DNA from: Tabrizicola_A sp044377735
GTDB taxonomy: Bacteria; Pseudomonadota; Alphaproteobacteria; Rhodobacterales; Rhodobacteraceae
Length of the DNA stretch: 64,000 nt
Reading direction: 5' to 3'
Assembly: GCA_044377735.1 (NCBI GenBank)
Contig: JBILYK010000004.1
Coordinates: 36,776 to 100,775 of the forward strand
Shown here: positions 34,179 through 42,368 of the stretch, one piece after another
Layout of the letters: each line of letters begins with the position of its first letter
How positions within the stretch are numbered: position 1 is the stretch's first letter
Program-made: the position numbers and the translations under genes
Notes under the pieces: model-generated
What the model was told of the DNA's origin: nothing
Database searches by the model: none
Seen by the model: only the letters and a program-made list of their open reading frames with translations

Positions 34179-35078
34179 TTAGGGTTGCCCCTGCGCTTTT
34201 GGCTTGGGAGCTTGGCCGTTGGCACGTTCCCGCATGGAAATGTAGATCGCGCAGGAAATCAGGATCGCCACGCCAAGGAAGGTGTAGGCATCGGGGAAAT
34301 CACTGAAGAACAACCACCCCAGCGCCACCGAGGTGATCATCTCGGTATAGGCCAAGGGGGCCAGCAACGACGCCTCGGCGTGGTCATAGGCGCGCACGAT
34401 CATCAGATGGCCTGAGGTTCCAAAAAAGGCGAGCGCCGCAAGCATCGCCCATTGCGTCGGGCTGGGCCAGACCCAAACCCACCAGATCCCCGCTGACAGG
34501 ATCAACCCACCCAAAAACGAGGTCTGGAACATGGTCACCATGGCATGTGCCTGGCCCGAAATCGCCCGCGTCATCACGAAATAAAAGGCCAGAGTGACCC
34601 CCGCCCCAAACGCCAGCCATGACCCGGGGTTCAACTCGGCAATGCCGGGGCGGATGATGATGAGGGTGCCGATAAAGCCCACGGCCACCGCGATCCACCG
34701 ACGCGGGCCTACCGCTTCGCGCAGGACAAAGGCCGATAGCACGGTCACGATCAGCGGCTGCACAAAGAAGATCGCCAAGGCGTCGGCAATCGGCAGCCAT
34801 TTCAGCGACAGGAAAAAGAAGAATGTCGCCGCCACCAGAAAGGCCGCGCGCAAGGTGTGATACCAAGGCCGGTCCGGCCAAAGCGCCTTGGGGCCAGCTA
34901 TTCGCAAGGCAAAGGGCAGCGTCATCAGCGCGCCAAGCGCCAGGCGCGCCCAGACAACCTGCAAGATCGGCATGCCCTGTTGACCGAGAAACTTTGCAAT
35001 CACATCAATGCCGGGCAAGACCGCCATGGCCCCCAGCATCAGCGCAACCCCGATGATCGGGCGCTTGACTTGGTTCAC
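34179..35078 (-). CDS. DMT-superfamily (EamA) permease
   Basis: A 299-residue protein with about ten hydrophobic helices in two EamA repeats; the helix motif SLKWLPIADALAIFFVQPL is typical. The start is GTG at 35078 (then NQVKRPIIGVAL), overlapping the aminotransferase stop as GTGA. Coupling to a class V aminotransferase gene suggests it moves a related amino acid or 2-oxo acid, but this is inference. A charged tail (ERANGQAPKPKAQGQP) follows the last helix. It is not closely similar at the N-terminus to the other EamA gene at 1476. Confidence 0.87.
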   Translation of the reverse strand: MNQVKRPIIGVALMLGAMAVLPGIDVIAKFLGQQGMPILQVVWARLALGALMTLPFALRIAGPKALWPDRPWYHTLRAAFLVAATFFFFLSLKWLPIADALAIFFVQPLIVTVLSAFVLREAVGPRRWIAVAVGFIGTLIIIRPGIAELNPGSWLAFGAGVTLAFYFVMTRAISGQAHAMVTMFQTSFLGGLILSAGIWWVWVWPSPTQWAMLAALAFFGTSGHLMIVRAYDHAEASLLAPLAYTEMITSVALGWLFFSDFPDAYTFLGVAILISCAIYISMRERANGQAPKPKAQGQP

Positions 35079-36298
35079 GCGCGCATGGCCCCGGCCACGA
35101 CCGCAGTCGCAGCCTCTAGGGCGCCGGCACCATGCGGAATGGACAGGGCTTGCATCCCCGCCTCCATCACCGCCAGTACGCCAAGGGTCATATGCGCATT
35201 CACATGGCCCATATGGGCAACCCGCAGAAACCCGGCACTTTGGGGGTCGTCGGCTGTCGCCATACCCAGCCCAATGCCCAGCGTGACCCCCGCCCGCCCC
35301 TCGCACCACTGGCGCAGCGCTTGGCCATCCGGCGCACCCATCCGGGCCGAAGTCACCGCCCGCGCCCGTGACGCAGGGTCATCGATGTTAAGGGCGATGC
35401 GGTCATGCCCCTGCCCCCAGGCGACAAAGGCCGCCCATACGGTGCGTGCCAATGTCTCATGCCGGGCCCAGACATTCGGCAGACCCTCCTCATGCACAAG
35501 CATGGTCAGCGCCTCGCGCAGGCCATAAAGGTGATGTGTCGGTGCCGTGCCGTGCCAATACTGCCAGAACTCTGGCCCATCAGCACGCGGAGTCCAATCC
35601 CAATAGGGCGTGCGCAAATCCGCCTTGCGCCCCACCGCGCGGGCCTTTTCGGAAAACCAGACAAAGCCGATGCCGGGCGGCAGCATCAGGCCCTTTTGGC
35701 TGGCCGCAAAGGCCACATCCACGCCCCAATCATCCATTCGGAATTCATCGCACCCCATAGAGGCAATGCAATCCACCGCCAAAAGGGCCGGATGCCCGGC
35801 GCGGTCCATCGCCGCCCGCAACGCTGCCACATCGGTCCGGGCCGAGGTGGCCGTGTCAACATGGGTGGTCAGCACGGCAACGATCTGGCCGCCAATATCG
35901 GCGCGCAAACGCGCCTCGACACGGGCCATGTCAGGGCCCGAGCTGCGGCCAAAATCCATCACCTCGACATCGACGCCCAAGGCCTGCGCCACATTGGCCC
36001 AACCCAAACCAAACACACCCGAGGCCAGCACCAAGACCTTGTCACCGCGCGAGAACAGATTGGTATTTGCCGCCTCCCACAACCCATGACCGTTGCCGAT
36101 ATAGCAGGCCACATTCTGCGCCGTACCGGCCAAGGCCCGCAGGTCAGGCCAAAGTGAGGCGGTCAGCGTGTAAAGCTCGCCTTCATAGATGTTGGGGGCC
36201 GCGCGATGCATCGTGCGCTGGATCCGGTCAGGAACCACCGAGGGGCCAGGAATGGCAAGATAGGGGCGGCCATGGGACAGATTGACGGTGGCGGGCAT
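35075..36298 (-). CDS. Class V PLP aminotransferase (alanine/serine-glyoxylate type)
   Basis: A 407-residue PLP enzyme of aminotransferase class V. The N-terminal PYLAIPGPSVVPDRIQRTM, the glycine-rich cofactor segment YIGNGHGLWEAANTN, the aspartate at VDCIASMGCDE and the cofactor lysine K202 (FAASQKGLM) follow the alanine-glyoxylate or serine-glyoxylate aminotransferase pattern. Family members transfer amino groups to glyoxylate in serine or photorespiratory-type metabolism; the preferred donor is unknown. It overlaps the downstream permease gene. Confidence 0.87.
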   Translation of the reverse strand: MPATVNLSHGRPYLAIPGPSVVPDRIQRTMHRAAPNIYEGELYTLTASLWPDLRALAGTAQNVACYIGNGHGLWEAANTNLFSRGDKVLVLASGVFGLGWANVAQALGVDVEVMDFGRSSGPDMARVEARLRADIGGQIVAVLTTHVDTATSARTDVAALRAAMDRAGHPALLAVDCIASMGCDEFRMDDWGVDVAFAASQKGLMLPPGIGFVWFSEKARAVGRKADLRTPYWDWTPRADGPEFWQYWHGTAPTHHLYGLREALTMLVHEEGLPNVWARHETLARTVWAAFVAWGQGHDRIALNIDDPASRARAVTSARMGAPDGQALRQWCEGRAGVTLGIGLGMATADDPQSAGFLRVAHMGHVNAHMTLGVLAVMEAGMQALSIPHGAGALEAATAVVAGAMRA

Positions 36299-36484
36299 GG
36301 CAGCTCCTGTGCGGGCATTCGCAGGCTCAAGGGCTAGCGGCGCGCCCCGGCGCCGTCAACCACCGCAAGTCAGCTGGAACCATCACGCCGGATCAACTGG
36401 ATGCGCACGAGGGGCGGCCTTCTGGACAGCACCGCCCGCCCCAGCTAGACCTTCCACCCAGACGAGTTGCATAAAAGGCCCTGC

Positions 36485-38230
36485 GTGACCGACCAAACGC
36501 CCTCAAAGAGCCCCCTCTTCCGCCGCTTCTGGCGCGATTACCTCAGGCCAGAGACGGCCATGATTGGGCTGGCCTTTGGGTTGATGCTGATCGAAGGGGC
36601 TACGCTTGGCGCCTTGGCCAAGGCGATTGAGCCCTTGTTTGACAAGGTCTTTGCCCCCGGCGGCGACGGCCCGTTGATGGCGGTCGGTCTCTTGATCTTT
36701 GGCCTTTTTGCGGTGCGCGGCCTTTCGACCGTCGCCTCGCGCACGGTGATTGCTGCGGTGACCCAAAAGGTCGCCGCTGCCATGCAATCGGCCCTGCTAC
36801 GCCACCTTCTAACGCTGGAGGGCGCGTTTTTTCAACAAAACGCCCCCGGCGCGCTGATCGAACGTGTGCAAGGTGATACGCTGGCCGTTCAAAACCTGTG
36901 GAGCGCCGTTGTCACCGGAGTGGGCCGCGATCTCTTCAGCCTGATCTTTCTCTTTGCCGTTGCCCTGTCGATTGATCCGGTCTGGACGCTGGCCGCCTTG
37001 GTTGGTGCGCCGCTTTTGATCCTGCCTTCGCTGGCCGTGCAGCGCTATATCCGGCGCAAAACGACACATCTGCGCGATCAAGCCGGCCTGCGCGCGACAC
37101 GGCTGGATGAGATTTTCCACGGCATTCAGGCGGTCAAGCTGAACCGGATGGAAGGCTATCAGTCCGGGCGGTTTGACAAGGTGCTTGGCCTCATCCGCCG
37201 GGCAGAGGTCAAGATCATGGCCGGCCGCGCCTTGATGCCCGGCATGATGGATATCGTCACCGGCTTTGGCTTTTTCGCCGTCCTTCTGATGGCGGGCAGC
37301 CAGATTGCTGGCGGCGAACGAACCACTGGCGAGTTTATGTCGTTTTTCACCGCAATGTCGCTGACCTTTCAGCCGATGCGCCGCTTGGGCGAACTGTCGG
37401 GCACGTGGCAGGTGGCGGCGGCCAGTCTGGACCGTATCTATGAGCTGTTCGACACCCAACCCGTGCAGACCCGCCCCGCCACCAGTGCGGCCCTACCCGC
37501 GCCGGGCGCGCCCGAGATCCGTTTTGACGCCGTTACCTTTGCCTATGGCGACCAACCCATCCTGCGGGGCTTGACCTTTATCGCACCGGCAGGTGCAACC
37601 ACGGCGATCGTCGGGGCCTCAGGCGCGGGCAAGTCAACGGTGTTCCAGCTTTTGACCGGGCTCGTGGACCCAACCACCGGCAAAATCCTGATCGGCGGGA
37701 TTGATACGTCAACCCTTGCGCTACGTGACCAACGCAGCCTCTTTGCCAGCGTCACGCAGGACTCGGCACTTTTTGACGAAACCTTGCGGGAAAACATCGC
37801 ATTAGGGCAGACCCTTTCAGACGAGGCGCTGCGCGCGGCCTGCCGTGATGCCCATGTTTCCGATTTTCTGCCGCACCTGGCCCAAGGGATCGACACCCCG
37901 GTTGGCCCGCGTGGATCGGCCCTATCGGGGGGGCAGCGCCAGCGCGTTGCGATTGCGCGCGCTTTGGCGCAGGACAGGGCGGTTCTTCTTCTGGATGAGG
38001 CGACAAGTGCCTTGGACGCGCAATCGGAAGCCTCCGTCGCCGACGCCCTGTCCAAGGCCGCGCACGGACGCACAACGCTGATCATCGCGCACAGACTTGC
38101 CACGATAAGGGCCGCAGACCATATCCTTGTGATGGACCAAGGCTGTGTTGTCGAAGAAGGCAAGCATGACGCGCTGATCGCCCGGAACGGCCTCTATTCA
38201 CGGCTTTATCAGTTACAATTCAAGGGCTAG
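36485..38230 (+). CDS. ABC transporter, fused permease and ATP-binding protein (MsbA/lipid A exporter-like)
   Basis: A 581-residue type IV ABC exporter with six N-terminal helices (about residues 20-300) and a C-terminal ATPase: Walker A GASGAGKST, signature LSGGQRQR, Walker B VLLLDEATSALD and the switch histidine in IIAHRLATI. It resembles MsbA-type lipid or multidrug exporters; the cargo is not certain. The start is GTG at 36485, after AAAGG; the TTG at 36467 is less likely. The next gene (ygfZ-like) starts three bases after its stop. Confidence 0.88.
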   Translation: MTDQTPSKSPLFRRFWRDYLRPETAMIGLAFGLMLIEGATLGALAKAIEPLFDKVFAPGGDGPLMAVGLLIFGLFAVRGLSTVASRTVIAAVTQKVAAAMQSALLRHLLTLEGAFFQQNAPGALIERVQGDTLAVQNLWSAVVTGVGRDLFSLIFLFAVALSIDPVWTLAALVGAPLLILPSLAVQRYIRRKTTHLRDQAGLRATRLDEIFHGIQAVKLNRMEGYQSGRFDKVLGLIRRAEVKIMAGRALMPGMMDIVTGFGFFAVLLMAGSQIAGGERTTGEFMSFFTAMSLTFQPMRRLGELSGTWQVAAASLDRIYELFDTQPVQTRPATSAALPAPGAPEIRFDAVTFAYGDQPILRGLTFIAPAGATTAIVGASGAGKSTVFQLLTGLVDPTTGKILIGGIDTSTLALRDQRSLFASVTQDSALFDETLRENIALGQTLSDEALRAACRDAHVSDFLPHLAQGIDTPVGPRGSALSGGQRQRVAIARALAQDRAVLLLDEATSALDAQSEASVADALSKAAHGRTTLIIAHRLATIRAADHILVMDQGCVVEEGKHDALIARNGLYSRLYQLQFKG

Positions 38231-38233
38231 GCC

Positions 38234-38998
38234 ATGGGCATGACATTGGGCGAAACCGCCTTGGACCGCAGCATTTTTGAAATCACCGGGGCCGATGCCC
38301 TGACATTTCTGCAAGGCCTAACCTCAAATGACGTGCTGCCCTTGGCCAAGGCCCCCGGCACCGTCTGGACCGGGCTTTTGACCCCGCAAGGCAAGTATTT
38401 GGCGGATTTCTTCGTTGTCAACACGGGCGAAGCCCTTTTGCTGGATGTCAAAGAAAGCTTTGCCCAAGCCACCTTGCGCCGATTGACCATGTACAAGCTG
38501 CGCAGCGATGTGGCCTTTGGCCAAAGCGCGCTTATGGCCATTCGTGGGTTGGGCGCAGCCCCAACCGGTGCCCTGCCCGACCCGCGCCATGAGGCGCTTG
38601 GCTGGCGGGCCTATGGCACCGAGGCGGGCGCGCCCCAGATCGACTGGGACGCGATCCGCGTCGCCCATGTCATTCCCGAAAGTGGGATCGAGCTGATCCC
38701 AGACGACAGCTATCTTCTGGAAAACGGCTTTGAGCGCCTGAACGGCGTGAATTTCCGCAAGGGCTGCTATGTGGGACAAGAAGTCACCGCGCGGATGAAG
38801 CACAAAACCGAACTGCGCAAAGGTCTGACGCGGGTGAACATCCAAGGGCAAGCCCCGGTGGGAACCGAGGTTCATGCGTCCGGCAAGGTGGTGGGACGGC
38901 TTTTCACCCAAGCGGGGTCCCATGCGCTGGCCCATCTGCGTTTCGACCAAGCCATCGGCGACATGACCGCAGGATCAGCCAAGATCACGCTCGATTGA
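38234..38998 (+). CDS. ygfZ: YgfZ/GcvT-domain folate-binding protein (Fe-S cluster/tRNA modification)
   Basis: A 254-residue protein of the YgfZ/CAF17 family, which binds folate and helps assembly or repair of certain Fe-S enzymes such as MiaB. The hallmark KGCYVGQEVTARMKH contains the conserved cysteine C178. The N-terminal part (FEITGADALTFLQGLTSND) is the GcvT-like folate domain. ATGs at 38234 and 38240 are both possible. It immediately follows the ABC exporter gene. An IscU/SufU-like scaffold is encoded nearby at 39436, which fits an Fe-S role. Confidence 0.88.
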   Translation: MGMTLGETALDRSIFEITGADALTFLQGLTSNDVLPLAKAPGTVWTGLLTPQGKYLADFFVVNTGEALLLDVKESFAQATLRRLTMYKLRSDVAFGQSALMAIRGLGAAPTGALPDPRHEALGWRAYGTEAGAPQIDWDAIRVAHVIPESGIELIPDDSYLLENGFERLNGVNFRKGCYVGQEVTARMKHKTELRKGLTRVNIQGQAPVGTEVHASGKVVGRLFTQAGSHALAHLRFDQAIGDMTAGSAKITLD

Positions 38999-39012
38999 CT
39001 GCGCCACCGCCG

Positions 39013-39372
39013 TCACGCCATGGGCATGAGAATCTCAACTTCCTCCCCTTGCCGCAAGGCCGTGTAAAAGCACGACCGCCGATGGGTGTGACAGGCCGGT
39101 CCCTCTTGCGTGACCAAAGCCAATAGGCAGTCCCGGTCACAATCCAAACGCAACTCCACCAGCCGCTGAACATGGCCCGAGGTTTCGCCCTTGGCCCAAA
39201 ATGCCTGACGCGACCGGCTCCAATAGGTGACATTGCCACTCTCGATCGTGCGGGCCAGACTGGCTGTATTCATCCACGCGAACATCAGCACTTCGCCCGT
39301 TTGATGATCTTGCGCGATGCAGGGGATCAGACCATTGGCATCATACTTTAGGCTTGCTGGATCAAATGGCAT
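39013..39372 (-). CDS. hisI: Phosphoribosyl-AMP cyclohydrolase
   Basis: A 119-residue zinc enzyme of histidine biosynthesis that opens the purine ring of phosphoribosyl-AMP. The core sequence VLMFAWMNTASLARTIESG, TYWSRSRQAFWAKGETSGH and the zinc/metal ligands in LDCDRDCLLA and ACHTHRRSCFY are diagnostic. Length fits the monofunctional HisI form common in alphaproteobacteria (no HisE domain). It is alone here, convergent with ygfZ (14 bases) and divergent from the scaffold gene. Confidence 0.96.
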   Translation of the reverse strand: MPFDPASLKYDANGLIPCIAQDHQTGEVLMFAWMNTASLARTIESGNVTYWSRSRQAFWAKGETSGHVQRLVELRLDCDRDCLLALVTQEGPACHTHRRSCFYTALRQGEEVEILMPMA

Positions 39373-39435
39373 GGGGTTGGTCCTTGGCGGCGGCTGAAAT
39401 GCGGCCTATCTCATAGGCAGACGAAGGGGAAGTCC

Positions 39436-39882
39436 ATGGCCGACAGCGACCTTATCAAGCTTTACTCGGGCCGGATTCTTGAACTGGCAGCCTCGATCCC
39501 GCATCAGGGCCGACTTTCCGCGCCGATGGGCAGCGCAAAGAAACGCTCGCCCCTGTGCGGGTCCACCGTCATGGTGGATGTGGCGGTTCAAGATGGCCGG
39601 ATCACCGACTTCGCGCAGGACGTCAAGGCTTGCGCGCTTGGCCAAGCCTCCGCCTCAGTCTTGGGTCGGGTGGTGATCGGCAAAAGCCGCGCCGAGCTTG
39701 AGGCCGCGCGGGACAGTTTGCGCGCGATGCTCAGGGACGCAGGCCCCGTTCCTGCCGCACCGTTTGAAGGGTACGAGGTGCTGATCCCCGCGCGCGACTA
39801 CAAAAACCGCCATGCCTCCATCCTGCTTTCGCTTGAGGCCGCCTGCGAAGCGATGGTCGCGGCTGAAAGCGCTAGGGCATAA
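39436..39882 (+). CDS. Fe-S cluster assembly scaffold, SufU/IscU (NifU N-terminal) type
   Basis: A 148-residue NifU_N-family protein. The scaffold cysteines are visible as C41 (SPLCGS), C66 (VKACALGQAS) and C137 (LEAACEAM), the three-cysteine pattern expected of IscU/SufU proteins. The domain lacks the LPPVK motif that IscU uses to bind the HscA chaperone, so it is closer to SufU or to a divergent scaffold. GGGGAAG precedes the ATG at 39436. It lies 63 bases from hisI (divergent). Confidence 0.87.
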   Translation: MADSDLIKLYSGRILELAASIPHQGRLSAPMGSAKKRSPLCGSTVMVDVAVQDGRITDFAQDVKACALGQASASVLGRVVIGKSRAELEAARDSLRAMLRDAGPVPAAPFEGYEVLIPARDYKNRHASILLSLEAACEAMVAAESARA

Positions 39883-39918
39883 AAAAACCGCCGTCACCCT
39901 TAAGGGGGTGACGGCGGT
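39881..39918 (-). terminator. Terminator reading on the minus strand (for the 40-codon gene)
   Basis: A perfect 13-bp stem, ACCGCCGTCACCC (39887-39899) and GGGTGACGGCGGT (39906-39918), has a 6-base loop. The A-run at 39881-39887 becomes a T-run only on the minus strand, so it ends transcripts coming from the right. It may also stabilise the 3' end of the scaffold transcript. Confidence 0.85.
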
Positions 39919-40019
39919 CAGGCGCGTATCTGGCATCGGCAGGCCGGGGCTGGCCCTGCGGCGCATCCCTTGGGGACAGATGCGCGGCACCGATGGGCAA
40001 AGATCGCAGGCAGAAAGGA

Positions 40020-40142
40020 TCAGAAAGCGCCGGACAGCGTCAGCCCGGCATAAAGCATCACAAACAGCGACAGCACACCGACGGCATCTTCAATCAGCGT
40101 GGCGCGCGACCCGTTCACGATTTCGGCAATCTCAGTCAGCAT
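40020..40142 (-). CDS. Predicted 40-residue membrane peptide with LexA-type control
   Basis: A 40-codon open frame starting at 40142, with a good ribosome binding site (GGACAGGAGACAGCC before ATG) and ending in TGA at 40020. The peptide has a charged N-terminal half (MLTEIAEIVNGSRATLIED) and one hydrophobic segment at about residues 21-39 (AVGVLSLFVMLYAG...), so it is probably a single-pass inner-membrane peptide. Its own promoter with a LexA-type box (40168-40212) and its own terminator (39881-39918) support a real gene. I do not recognise the family. SOS-induced membrane peptides such as TisB are a functional analogy only, with no sequence link. Confidence 0.6.
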   Translation of the reverse strand: MLTEIAEIVNGSRATLIEDAVGVLSLFVMLYAGLTLSGAF

Positions 40143-40167
40143 GGCTGTCTCCTGTCCTTGTTGCCGT

Positions 40168-40212
40168 ATTGTTCTCATGCGATTCGACATTCGTCAAGAA
40201 CTTTATGAGAAC
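40168..40212 (-). promoter_or_regulatory. LexA-type SOS box and promoter of the 40-codon gene
   Basis: On the minus strand, GTTC-TCATAAA-GTTC (40212-40198) matches the GTTC-N7-GTTC site of Rhodobacter-type LexA. It directly abuts a -35 TTGACG (40197-40192), which is 18 bases from a -10 AACAAT (40173-40168). A further GTTC with N6 spacing lies just upstream (to 40222). LexA binding there would block RNA polymerase. Confidence 0.6.
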
Positions 40213-40283
40213 ATTTGAGAACAAAGGGTGATTTTTCACTTCCAACGGGCCTGCAGCACGGCGACTGGCAGAAATAACAAGGA

Positions 40284-42368
40284 TCAGCCGACAGACAAAA
40301 GCCGGATCGCCCGATCCTGATCCAGAAGCCAAAGGAGATTGCGCACGGCCATTCCCCTTGGGCCATCCAGGTTTGGATCATCGGCCAGAAGGCGGCGCGC
40401 GTCACTTTGGGCAATGGCCATCAGACCGGCCTGGCGCTCCAGATCCGCGATCCGAAAGCGTGGCAGGCCAGACTGGGCGGTGCCAATCAGATCCCCCGCG
40501 CCGCGCATGGCCAAATCTTCCTCCGAGATGCGAAAGCCGTCCTCGGTGTCGCGGATCACGGTCAGCCGTCGTTCGCCGGTTTCAGACAGCGGGGCTTGAT
40601 ACATCAAGAGGCAGGTTGACTCCGCCAGACCGCGCCCAACACGGCCACGCAACTGGTGCAACTGGGCAAGCCCGAAAATCTCGGCCCGTTCAATCACCAT
40701 GATCGAGGCATTGGGCACGTTCACCCCCACTTCGATCACCGTGGTGGCAACCAGCACCTTCGTGTCACCCGCAACAAAGCGCGACATGGCCAAATCTTTG
40801 TCAGCCGGGGCCATCTGCCCATGCACAAGACCCACACAGTCCCCCAAGGCCGCGCGCAGGCTGGCAAAGCGCGCCTCGGCGCTGGCGTAGTCGACCACCT
40901 CGCTGTCCTCGACCAAGGGGCAGACCCAATAGGCTTGCCGCCCTTCGGCCACGGCGCGGGCCAGATGACCCACAACCTCATCCATCCGGGTCGAGGACAC
41001 CAAAACGGTCTTGATCGGCTTGCGACCAGCGGGCTTTTCATCCAGCACCGACACATCCATGTCACCGTAACTGGCCAAGGCAAGGCTGCGCGGAATGGGC
41101 GTGGCGGTCATCACCAGCACATCGGCCATCTCGCCTTTGGCCCCTAACTCCATACGCTGTGCCACGCCAAAGCGGTGCTGCTCGTCAACAATGGCAAGGC
41201 GCAGATCTTGAAACACCACATCTTTTTGAAAGACCGCATGGGTGCCGACCAAAATGCCGATCTCACCGCGCGCAAGTGCTGCAAGCTTGGCCGCCCGCTC
41301 GCCGCCCTTGTCGCGGCCCGTCAATATCTCAAGCCGCACACCGGCGGCGGCGGCCAACGGGGCAAGCCCCTCATGATGCTGGCGGGCCAGAATCTCGGTT
41401 GGGGCCATCATGACCCCCTGCCCGCCCCCCTCGACGGCGATCAAAAGCGCAAGGAAGGCCACCAGCGTCTTGCCCGCGCCAACATCGCCCTGCAAAAGCC
41501 GGTTCATCCGCAAGGGGCTTTGCATATCCAGCGCGATTTCACCGACCGCGCGGGTTTGGGCGGCCGTGGGGGAATAGGGAAGGTTTTTCAGAACTTTGGC
41601 CTGAAGCGCGCCAGTGCCCCGCGTTGCCTGCCCCTTGGCGCGGCGCAACTGGCTGCGTGCCAAGGCCAGTGTCAGTTGATGGGCGAAAAGCTCATCATAG
41701 GCCAGACGCTGCCGTGCGGGGGCGGTAAAGGCCAGATCAGCCGCGCCTTGCGGCGCATGGGCCGCATGCAGCGCCTCGCGCCAAGCTGGCCAGCCCTCAC
41801 GCGCCAAAAGTGGGCCGTCAATCCATTCGGGAATCTCGGGCGTGCGATGCAGCGCACCTTCGGCCGCCTTGGCCAAAACGCGTTGCGTCAGCCCCGCACC
41901 GAGCGGATAAACCGGCTCCCATTCAGGCAGATCCTTGGCCTCATCGGGACGCAAGACATGGTCGGGGTGGACGATTTGTGCAATGTTATCAAAAAGCTCC
42001 AACTTTCCGGACACAAGGCGACGCTGGCCGGTGGGCAAAAGTTTTTGCAAATACTCCGCACGCGCATGAAAAAACACCAGCTGAAACTCGCAGCCCGCAT
42101 CGCGCACCAGCACCCGATAGGGTCGTCCCTTTTGTCGCGGCGGGAGATGCAGACCAACCTCAACCTCGACAGTCACGGTTGTGGGAGCCACCACCTCACG
42201 GATGCTGGCCTTACGGCTTCGATCCATGGTCGAGTGGGGCACGAGATAAAGCAGGTCTTTCGGCTTGGCCACGCCCAGCGCGGCAAAGGCCTGCGCGGTT
42301 TTGGGCCCCACGCCGTCCAGCGTTTCCAAATTGGCGAACAGGGGAAACAGGGCCTCGGGGCGCGTCAT
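40284..42368 (-). CDS. recG: ATP-dependent DNA helicase RecG
   Basis: A 694-residue branched-DNA translocase that remodels stalled forks and Holliday junctions. The N-terminal wedge domain (residues 1-250) has an OB fold. The helicase core carries motif I GDVGAGKTLVAFLAL, motif II VDEQHRFGVAQRM, motif III MTATPIPRSLALASYGDMD and motif VI QLRGRVGRG. Length matches RecG. It starts at 42368, overlapping the ligA stop (ATGA). Both genes concern DNA repair and replication. The 40-codon gene with its SOS box follows it. Confidence 0.97.
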   Translation of the reverse strand: MTRPEALFPLFANLETLDGVGPKTAQAFAALGVAKPKDLLYLVPHSTMDRSRKASIREVVAPTTVTVEVEVGLHLPPRQKGRPYRVLVRDAGCEFQLVFFHARAEYLQKLLPTGQRRLVSGKLELFDNIAQIVHPDHVLRPDEAKDLPEWEPVYPLGAGLTQRVLAKAAEGALHRTPEIPEWIDGPLLAREGWPAWREALHAAHAPQGAADLAFTAPARQRLAYDELFAHQLTLALARSQLRRAKGQATRGTGALQAKVLKNLPYSPTAAQTRAVGEIALDMQSPLRMNRLLQGDVGAGKTLVAFLALLIAVEGGGQGVMMAPTEILARQHHEGLAPLAAAAGVRLEILTGRDKGGERAAKLAALARGEIGILVGTHAVFQKDVVFQDLRLAIVDEQHRFGVAQRMELGAKGEMADVLVMTATPIPRSLALASYGDMDVSVLDEKPAGRKPIKTVLVSSTRMDEVVGHLARAVAEGRQAYWVCPLVEDSEVVDYASAEARFASLRAALGDCVGLVHGQMAPADKDLAMSRFVAGDTKVLVATTVIEVGVNVPNASIMVIERAEIFGLAQLHQLRGRVGRGLAESTCLLMYQAPLSETGERRLTVIRDTEDGFRISEEDLAMRGAGDLIGTAQSGLPRFRIADLERQAGLMAIAQSDARRLLADDPNLDGPRGMAVRNLLWLLDQDRAIRLLSVG

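Noticed and set aside
39887..39918. Terminator of the Fe-S scaffold gene on the plus strand
   Set aside because: The hairpin has no T-run on the plus strand (CAGGCGCG follows); the T-run is on the minus strand, so it was assigned to the 40-codon gene.
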